64,000 nt of DNA from NCBI GenBank assembly GCA_021234155.1, contig JAJEKV010000028.1, forward strand, positions 12,044,134 to 12,108,133. The letters run 5' to 3'. The notes beneath the pieces are model-generated. The model had not been told where the DNA came from, did not search any database, and was given only the letters and a program-made list of their open reading frames with translations. Source of the stretch: Isoetes taiwanensis (lineage: Eukaryota > Streptophyta > Lycopodiopsida > Isoetales > Isoetaceae). The translations under genes and the position numbers were made by a program. Below, in pieces: positions 56,224-64,000 of this stretch (positions are counted from its first letter, which is position 1; each line of letters begins with the position of its first letter).

Positions 56224-57830
56224 GTGGCTAATCCTTGCAGTCAGAAACATCGGCTCCGCCTCACAAGGTCAGGGTCGGCAACACAACCGCGCCTAGGAAC
56301 CTCTTGGGCGGGGAACATGAGGAGGAAGACAACATGTCAGTTGAAACCAAATCAGCTGGAGCAGCTAGTACAGTGGGCTATGCTGCTTATGCGAGCCCAG
56401 GAGTGCAGACCTTTGCCACCATCACCTCCCCAAGGACCAGAACTAGCAAATCAGCCATAACAGAAAGAAGTTCAAGTGGCAGATAAGAACATGAAAAGGA
56501 AAAGAAGAAGTAGATGGAGCCCAAGTACCTCCAACCTAGCTGACAGTATGGACAGTGGATCACACAGTAGCTCAGAAAGTGAGTCAAATGGCTCACATGT
56601 CGAAAATGTGAACCGTAAAGGCGTAGTATTCTTGTAAGGAAATTGGCAAAGGTCATGAGCAATGTTTAGAAAACCCAAAAGCTAGGTCAGTTTTGCAGGT
56701 TCAAGACTTTCAGTAAAGCCTTCCACAAATACTATGTTCAAAGGTCTCACATAAGCAGGCAAATCCGGTAATTCTACATATTAAATCAAGGGAACTTGTC
56801 AGTGGCTATGTATATAAAAGAGTTCATGAGACTAAGATTAAATGTACCAATAATAACAGAAAGACAAGCGGTGGATGGATACATTGAAGGGTTGAACAAC
56901 AATATCAAAAGGCTTATTCGAGCCATCAACCCGAGGACAATAGGGGAGGCAAAAGATAAGGCGTCGAGCCTAGAAGAAGCAACCCCAACCCAGCACAAAA
57001 GCAATCCTTCTACAAGGCAACATGGTCTTATCCCCATAGGCAGACATCTACCACAACAATAGGGCAGCAGTCACAGGGTAAGACGGATAAGAAGGCCTCA
57101 TACAGGGATCAGCAAGCACCAGAGGCACAACAGGAAAATCAGTAAAGTACTTCTTGGATAGCATTCCCAAGGAAACGAGGCAAGAATGCATCAAAAAGAA
57201 GTTATGTTTCAGATGTTTCTAGTTGGGATACCGCACACGCGATTGCCTGTTTGTTATGCAAGCAGCCCTAGCATAACTTATTGATTGGGAGTCGCTGACA
57301 GAGCTGGATGACAAAGACGACCAACAGGAGGCACAAGGCTACATTGAGGGTGAGTGGGATATGTGCAGCAATTGAGTCAGGTAATGTCGAAGATCAGTCC
57401 AGTTATTTCAGCAGAGGGGATCATAAATGATAAGCAACTTGGCACAGGGGATCATAGATACAGGTAGCTCCCACAACTTTGTGTCAACCAGGTTAGCAGC
57501 ATTGTTAAAATCCAAGACTCTCAAATCAAAGCCAAGGCTAGTTAGTATCACGAGTGGGGCAATTATACCAAATGAAGAAGAGTCAAATTTGACATAGACC
57601 TAAGCGGAACCAAGTTTACTATGCGGGCAGAAGTGATGGACATTGGTAAGTATGACCTTATAGTTGGCATGGAGTTCTTGAAGCCGACAAAGGCAATGAT
57701 CGATTGCAACAAGCATGAGATTTCATCCCCTCCAGAGGCATGCATGCCCATCACAGACGGCTAGAGGGCCACTGCCAGTATTCGACTTGAACCCCATTGA
57801 AGGTGACGCATCACCCAAGAGGTGTCGAGC
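56224..57830 (+). pseudogene. Ty3/gypsy gag and protease fragment
   Basis: An N-terminal Ser-rich part (56235-56486 and following) is followed by the capsid-type segment MSVAMYIKEFMRLRLNVP ... AVDGYIEGLNN ... GEAKDKASSLEEA (56796-57000), typical of retrotransposon gag. A zinc knuckle follows in broken form: CFRC then GYRTRDC (near 57.21-57.25 kb), with the His changed to Arg and a TAG inside. The aspartic protease is clear: GIIDTGSSHNFVSTRLAALL (about 57447-57506), then in another frame GKYDLIVGMEFL (57643-57678). Sequence recognisable as pol stops by about 57.83 kb, with no RT. Multiple stops make it dead. Confidence 0.85.
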
Positions 57831-59489
57831 TCATGCCTTGCCCACACGCAGTGGCAAAACATTAAGCCTAGCCCACTAAGATCCCTGGTAGGCTTTACAC
57901 ACCAGAGGGATCAATCAGTGATGGGACAAGTCCCCCTTATTCCACCGGTCTAGCCCCGCCACCCACAACCAGGCGGGCTCTTGTGCACGGGCTGCATTAA
58001 TTGGGAATTAATGATGCTATTTAGGATCATCTGCTACTGAAGGTTTCAGGGTCTCTAAACCCCTTCCCACATACATAGGAGAGCATAGAATGGAACATCA
58101 TCAACATCAAAGAACTGAAATACTGAATAAGATATAATCTATCTTACCTAAACACACAAGGTTAGGTTCTTTCCGTTCTGTTGTTGATCTTAGGATCTAC
58201 AAGGCTGATAAGACTGATCTAACATGCTATCTAACTCATTGCCGGGCTAAGAGTCGGCTTTGCACATCAGAATCGCAAGTTACCTGATCCTTGGCTAGCT
58301 CCAGCTCCCCGGAATGCATCCATGCCTTCGTTCTTGATGAAGATCGCTGCACCTGATCAATCTAATGTGCAAAGGCGGCTCAGCGGCGCCTGGCAATGCG
58401 AAATGGTAGCTTGCCTTAGCCGAAATGGCTCGGGGGAAGTCCTAAATCTTGAAAAGAATAAAGGTTTAGGGTTTTCCCTTTGGTTCCTTATATGTGAACT
58501 TTTAGGGTTAGGTTAGAAGGGACCAAATGGGGTATTGCCACTTGGCAAGGGGGGTTTTAGTTGTATATATTTAATATACATGCACAACATGCGAGGTTGC
58601 CCCCTAGGTGCAACCCTTTACGGCTCTCAAGTACTTGTCATGACATGTATGCGTGTGAAGGCCCCCAAAAATAAACTACTGTACATAGCCACTACCAATT
58701 CATCTAAAAACCATGATATATATGGTATTTTAGGCATGAATTTATTTGACAAAAGAAAACCACATGCCATAGTGGTTTGGCAAGCTAGTAGTGGTTTGTG
58801 ATATGGTTATTTATGTTGGTTATTGGTGCTATAGTGGTTTATTAGAACTAGTTTGGTTTATGAGATAGTTTCATGCATATGATAGTGGTTCGTCAAAACT
58901 AGTAATGGAACTATATTGCATTTGTGACATGACTTTTGGAGGTTAATTTTATTGTATGACATGATTTTTGTTGAGACAATTTATAAATGACATGCATTTG
59001 GTGGGATGCACATTAAGATTTATTAGTCCTATACGACTTCAAGGCCATTGGACCTTGTACGGAACCATGTTTGAATGTCAAATGAACTCGACAATTATCT
59101 TTATGAGCTAATCTACCGTTTTTTATTAATGATTGTCTTCTTATGTCAATTAAGTTATCAAAATCCAATTTATCGAAGAAACACTCATTATGTGCATACA
59201 ATCATATGCACACAACGTCAGCATTTATCTTCATGTTGTGAGGAGAACCATATGGAAAATTCTAGAAAGACCCTCAATCATTTGATAATTCTAGTATTCC
59301 ATAATTAAACAATAGTTTGGATGGGTGAACATTTTCTGATTCTTGCAAACGCATACCTGTTTTGCATGTTGTTGACTTGCTATACTGTAGCAGAAAGTTT
59401 ATATGAATGTAATCAATTGTTGGAGGCTATGGGTATGCGATATTTATGTCTCACGAAGAAGGATACGAGATACAGGATGCTACATTGCA
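57831..59489. other. Unassigned stretch, possibly with LTR remnant
   Basis: No recognised coding. From 58.0 to 58.6 kb the sequence is moderately GC-rich and could be an LTR, but no partner copy is in the window. Confidence 0.3.
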
Positions 59490-59679
<190 letters not shown>

Positions 59680-59736
59680 GGGCTTTTTATGTTTGCGGGG
59701 ACCCAAGAGGGTCATGGGACGAGTACATGCAAAGGA

Positions 59737-59850
59737 AGGAAGGAAGGAAGGAAGGAAGTATATTTTAACGTCCGCGGAGGCCAAACTTGACCTATGAGAC
59801 GGTACATGCAAAGACACAAAAGCGAGATAAAACCACAAAGAAAAAGACAA
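59737..59850 (-). other. LINE 3' tail followed by (CTTCC)n
   Basis: The minus strand reads TTTGCATGTACCGTCTCATA, then GGTCAAGTTTGGCCTCCGCG, GACGTTAAAATATA and five CTTC-type units. A diverged second copy of the tail (TTTGCATGTACTCGTCCCAT, then GGGTCCCCGCAAACATAAAA) follows directly, with its own (ATCT)n. LINE tails are the template ends recognised by their RT. Confidence 0.7.
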
Positions 59851-60249
59851 ATGCTACTATACAATGTGTCCCTACTACCGGGATGAAAAAACCCCACATG
59901 GGAGGAAAAACCCCGGTAGTAGGCTCTCGGATCCCTTGTCCCGTAAGGGATTCTCCGCGGTAGAGACTTGCAAAATGTAGGATGCGAGGCGTGCAACCAT
60001 TGGCGATGCCAAAGAATCGATGCAACCGGTGCCGCAGAGCATCTAAGATCAGCATGTGTTGCTCGGATATGCGTATATGCGGACACTCTTGCGAGCATGG
60101 TGCTCATCCTCCACCGTCCGCATGTGGCAACACCGCATATTCTCTCATGCCGGGGATTCTCTCGCCCTCCATCCAGTAGTCCAACGACTGTCTCAATTGC
60201 GAGATGATGGGACCCCGTCCTCACGGAGGCAATAGCTCTCCGTTTCTTC

Positions 60250-62059
60250 ATAGATATATGCGCTTTCAAAATCCGTGTGGGCCATGTTCCGGTGTTGGAT
60301 TAACTTATGTGTGGTAGTGCTCGCTTTTAGGCTTTGCACGAAGTGGTCGCATCCCAAAGAGTGGTGGCAAAGCGCATTCAGGTGTGCGGCCTTGTCCCCG
60401 GGCATCGGCATAGCCACAATCTGGCCGGTAGTCTATAGCCCACGCTATAACCACCCCGGCGATTGCTCTGCCATACCCTCTTCGGTCGTTGTGGCTCTTG
60501 TGCCAATAATGAGCCCTCGGGGAAGACGTTGTGTATCCATGCCGGTGACCTTGTGGAAATATGCAAGATGTCTCACAAGATAGCGGAATGTTGCGGGGGC
60601 CGTAACCCAGCCTCATATAGCAAAATCGATAAGGCACCGTGTCCTTGATACCTAGGCTATATGTTAAGAAGGCCTTCTCGCACCCTCTCTAGCTTATCCC
60701 GTGTGTTCTTGCTAATTGTTGGACCCCGCACCTCTATCCCATACAACAATACCGGTTCAACGAGTGCTCTCGACAGTGTGCTCTACGTGCCCAGTCACAT
60801 AGGTCTATTCTCAGAGTAGCTATTCGCTCAAGATAGCATACGGGGCTTTCCATCCCGCAACCGGCCGCTCTTTCCACACGGTCATCCCATAACATGTTAG
60901 CGCAAAAGTCGATTCCCGTGATACTTTGAAGGTCCTTACAACATCCACCTTCCCTCCGTAATAGAGATCCGGGATATCATGTCATGAGGAGAGGACTGCC
61001 AGAGCTTAGTTTTCTCGCAGGTTCACCGCCATTCCCTTGTGTCACGTAACCCACTAAGAGCGCCCAAATGCCGCCGCATACTCCCCGGGTCGTATGGGAT
61101 AGCAAGTCTACATCGTCCGCATAGAGCAATTGCCTTATACCGTATGCCTCGTAGCTCAAGGGCCACCACCCCCATGTTCTTGCATCCGTGTCTCCAACTT
61201 GTCAATGTAGAGACCAAAGAGCGTTGGAGATAACGGACATCCCCGCTTAACCCCTATGGTGCTAGCAACTTCGGCCGATCCGATGCGCAGTAATGCAAAG
61301 ATATATCCCATCATAGATCTATAGATGACATTTTGTAAGTCCCTGTGGGGCATGCACCCCGCAAATGCCGCCACAACAGTCCCGAGGGACCGTATCATAT
61401 GCCGCCTTGAAATCTACGAAACAACAAGATGCAGTCACGCCACGCATTGCGGTAGTAGCTTCCATAAGGATTCCGAGAGTGAATATATGGTCGACAGGGA
61501 GTGGGCGGGGCGAAACCCGCCGCCAATCCGCGACGTATCGGCTTCCTCAAACCACCGAAGTTAACTTTTTCTCCACCACACCGCTAAAAGCTTTGGCGAG
61601 TAATGGGCTCACCATGATCATGCGTAGTTCGTGGAATCATCCCTATTACCCGCCTTATGAATTGGGGTGACCTTGCTAACCATCCACTCCCCGGAGGCCC
61701 TCCCTTATGGCCCGGTTAATGATCGCCGCCGAGGCCCCAGCAAAGCTGGCCCACCCCATTTCAATAACTCGGCTTGAAGTCCCCGCAAGTCCTTCGGCTT
61801 TGCCATTAGCCGTGTGTCTAAGGCCCCGTTGGATGTCTTCCTCCGTGAGCCGCAAAGATTTCTCCTACGATCTGAACCCCAAAGCCTCCCGGGGATCATA
61901 CAACTCCTCCAAGCGATGCATCCACTGGTCTATGGTAATATTGCCGGGTGGTTGATGCCTCTTGTACAACACCCTACGCCAGAAGGCTTTCGGCTCGGCC
62001 ATCAACAAATCAAACATGCGCTGATGGTCTCGCAATGTATGCATGCTTTTGGACTTCAA
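60250..62059 (-). pseudogene. LINE ORF2 reverse transcriptase and C-terminal part
   Basis: The minus strand shows MFDLLMAEPKAFWRRV (62.0 kb), the RT palm stretch IGVKRGCPLSPTLFGLYIDK (61.25-61.19 kb) and the catalytic box QLLYADDVDLLSH (61.13-61.09 kb). Downstream pieces such as EPVLLYGIEV (near 60.74 kb) follow. The family-level picture is a non-L1-like LINE with APE endonuclease. Stops at several points make it non-functional. Confidence 0.85.
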
Positions 62060-62066
62060 GAATGCT

Positions 62067-62698
62067 CTATAGTCCTCGAATGGCTCGCCGCCGCACCGTG
62101 GATCCGAGACGCAGGGCGCAGCTTTGGGTCTTTAGAGCCTTGCACTCAGCGTCAAACCAGGGATTCTGAGGGAACTGCGCAGTGTCCATTCGCGAGCGAT
62201 CCCTCGCTGAAAAGCATGCACTAGCTGCTCTGAGTAAGGCGTTTACAAGCCACTCCCACCTATCATGTAACGTGCAAAGGGCATCAATCCCCTGCAGTTC
62301 ACGTTCCAACACAGACTCATATTCTGCTTGCTTTCGGTAGTCGGGGGTGTATCGCAACCCCTGATGGTTTCTACCCTGTGATTGCGCTGCTCCCAATCCA
62401 AAGAGATATAAAGTGGATAGTGGTCTGACAAAGCCTCCTCATATCCTGTTCGTGTGCCAATTGAGAGCTCGCTGATCATGTCAAGTCCTACCACTGGAGC
62501 AAGGAGATAGTCTACCACGCTAGCTCCACCATCATGTCTATCACTCTTGCAAGTAAAACCCCCTGATTGCGGCCATCTGATCATACCATTGCACACTACC
62601 ATGTCAAAGACCTGACAGAGTTGGGAAAGAGCCCAATCAAAGGCGCGAAGCCCAAATCTAGGATTCAATACTTGTTCTTTTGCATTCTTTCTTCTCAA
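62067..62698 (-). pseudogene. LINE ORF2 endonuclease C-terminal half and linker
   Basis: The frame from 62698 has VVCNGMIRWPQSGGFTC, then VVDYLLAPVVGL, then LSDHYPLYISLDW, the last with the catalytic Asp-His of EEP endonucleases. A linker with YRKQAEYESVLERELQGIDA and NPWFDAECKALK follows in a second frame (62396-62067). Frames change near 62.3 kb. Confidence 0.85.
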
Positions 62699-63010
62699 AT
62701 CTTATACAGCTCTTCACAACTTCTCGATAACTGCAAAGGGGAGAGATATTTTTGCATAGGAAAATGAGTGGCTTTGAGGTGACTCACATGTTGCAAAACA
62801 TACAGGCGGCCCTGTGGTGTATGAAAATGCACTAGAATATGTCGGGGTGTTCCAATGCGAGCACCAATCCATCTAGTTGCGAATGTGCCATGACTCTATA
62901 AGTGATATGTGAAGAAGGCGTGCATCTGAGCAATCCTTGTCTCAGGCACTGCTACTATACGTAGGTTCAACGCTGGCTTATTCCGTCCAATTCGATTTTG
63001 GTTCTTCGAC
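62690..63010 (-). pseudogene. LINE ORF1 C-terminal fragment
   Basis: Read on the minus strand: LNLRIVAVPETRIAQMHAFF, then WIGARIGTPRHILVHFHTPQ, then HLKATHFPMQKYLSPLQLSR and CEELYKI, with one or two stops. Each block lines up with the ORF1 at 11523-12555 (LNLRIIGVAE, RPRHLLVQFQ, EDLSPLQLCNRKEELCKV). It runs straight into endonuclease sequence at 62698, so the ORF1/ORF2 junction and the endonuclease N terminus are deleted. Confidence 0.75.
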
Positions 63011-63570
63011 AACATTAGAGGAAGAGCACTAGCTAGGGGACATTAAAAGATAGTTAAGCTACACACAAAAATTTATAGGGATATTTAAGCTTATTAGGCA
63101 GCTCTATAACATCTCCTAGCCAAGTATTATGCCGCCTTTGTAACATAATGGGACTGCAAGCAACTTTTCTTCGACCTCCTCCCACTAGACCCTTTGACTC
63201 CCTTCATGTTATCTCAGAGATTTAACCTCCCATGTTACCCCTATGAAATGGAAGTTTTTCTACTTTCAAGATTTGAACAAATAAAATTCGATGCTAGAAT
63301 AAAAATGACCTTCAATGTTTTCATTTTGGTGCTTAATGAATGTCTTTATTTTGATGTCAATTAATCTATTATCAATAATCTGGTGCTTTAAAAAATCAAA
63401 TAACTACAAGGCTTGCATCTAGTCTTTAGGTAGAGAAGCTCCTAATAGATGAAGCCCTGAGTTTAAGATCTCACTTGTTGTCATGTGTTGTTTCAACAGG
63501 TCCACGTCATCATTGAGTTCATGAAGCGTCTGCATTTGGTTACATTTCAAGTAGTAGTTCTTTGTTGAGC
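63011..63570. other. AT-rich gene-free stretch
   Basis: No gene or element is recognised between the LINE and the terminal tandem repeat. Confidence 0.3.
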
Positions 63571-64000
63571 TTCCATCGGTGCAAACTGCAAGGTTGGCAT
63601 ATGTTGGATTAGCTGCTGATGCTAAGGTGTATTGCTAATGGCCATGAGCAAGGCCTTACATATTTATATACATTATAAACCAAGATTGTTATTGCCAACG
63701 ACCACTGTAATGTATATGATCATGACTTACTTGCACCTCCATGATGGGTGCAAGCTATAAGGTTGGTAATGTTGGGTTAGATTCTAAAAGGAGGACGTTA
63801 AGGTGTATTGCTAATGGCCATGAGCAAGGCCTTGTATATTTGTATTCATTATAAACAAAGGTTGTTATTGCCAACCGTCTATAATGTGTATGATCATGAC
63901 TTAGTTGCAGCTTCCATGGGTGTAAGCTGCAAAGTGGAGTTAGATGCTAGAAGAAGGATGTTAAGATGTATTGTTAATGGCCATGAGCAGGGCCTTGTAT
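63571..64000 (+). repeat. Tandem repeat, about 170-bp unit, at least 2.5 copies
   Basis: Unit starts near 63579, 63748 and 63920 (GGTGCAARCTRYAAGG). Each contains GTGTATTGCTAATGGCCATG, AGCAAGGCCTT, TTGTTATTGCCAAC and TATGATCATGACTTA. Identity between units is high. The array runs off the window. Confidence 0.92.

Larger units (their letters stand above)
59680..63010 (-). mobile_element. LINE with internal deletion, minus strand
   Basis: Minus-strand order: the end of ORF1 (about 63010-62700), then directly the C-terminal half of the endonuclease, the ORF2 linker, RT, the C-terminal region, and a 3' tail. The tail ends CGCGGACGTTAAAATATA plus (CTTCC)n at about 59740-59775. A second tail-like segment with (ATCT)n follows at 59735-59490. 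The GC content (about 50-55 percent) is clearly higher than in the flanks, suggesting a fairly recent insertion. Several stops or frameshifts interrupt ORF2. Confidence 0.85.

Overview
The window looks like nuclear DNA of a land plant. The evidence is a ten-exon, organelle-targeted GatA gene on the minus strand, an intronless F-box gene, remnants of two pentatricopeptide-repeat (PPR) genes, the 3' end of an SR45a/Tra2-type splicing-factor gene, and a heavy load of plant-type transposons. Gene density is very low and most of the DNA is nested or decayed mobile elements. That suggests a large genome, possibly a fern, lycophyte or other non-seed lineage; this is inference and I cannot name the species.
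0.7-13 kb: broken LINE pieces of two types (RT at 0.7-1.7 kb, endonuclease at 1.7-2.8 kb, an L1-type 3' end at 7-8.2 kb, ORF1 at 11.5-12.6 kb), a copia integrase scrap, the 3' part of a probable CACTA element ending near 6657, and two PPR pseudogenes. 13.3-17.2 kb: gatA, with every splice junction readable and an intact frame. A long-TIR MITE lies about 90 bp upstream of its start codon.
18.8-30.9 kb: one Ty3/gypsy element on the minus strand (3' LTR of 1565 bp, polypurine tract, initiator-tRNA-Met primer site, truncated 5' LTR). A 6233-bp CACTA element sits inside its RNase H coding sequence with a 3-bp target duplication, so the order of insertion can be read directly.
33.6-39.8 kb: a tRNA-derived SINE with an 11-bp target duplication, a 1584-bp hAT element with an 8-bp duplication and a BED-finger remnant (itself carrying a second SINE), and the last two exons of an SR45a/Tra2-like gene with no RRM exons in view. 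43.8-45.0 kb: the F-box gene.
45-49.2 kb: the most unusual part. It holds a decayed gene for a Rep-type HUH endonuclease (HLHxQG, then YxxK) that looks like a single-tyrosine rolling-circle transposase, related to CRESS-DNA Rep proteins and perhaps to the Replitron group. Duplicated upstream sequence and two hairpin-bearing 3'-end-like repeats surround it.
49.8-64 kb: a decayed acidic/basic ORF, a non-autonomous LTR element without coding capacity, a gypsy gag-protease fragment, a minus-strand LINE whose 3' tail motif recurs at a SINE and at a truncated LINE copy, and a 170-bp tandem repeat running off the end. Only gatA and the F-box gene look intact and functional.
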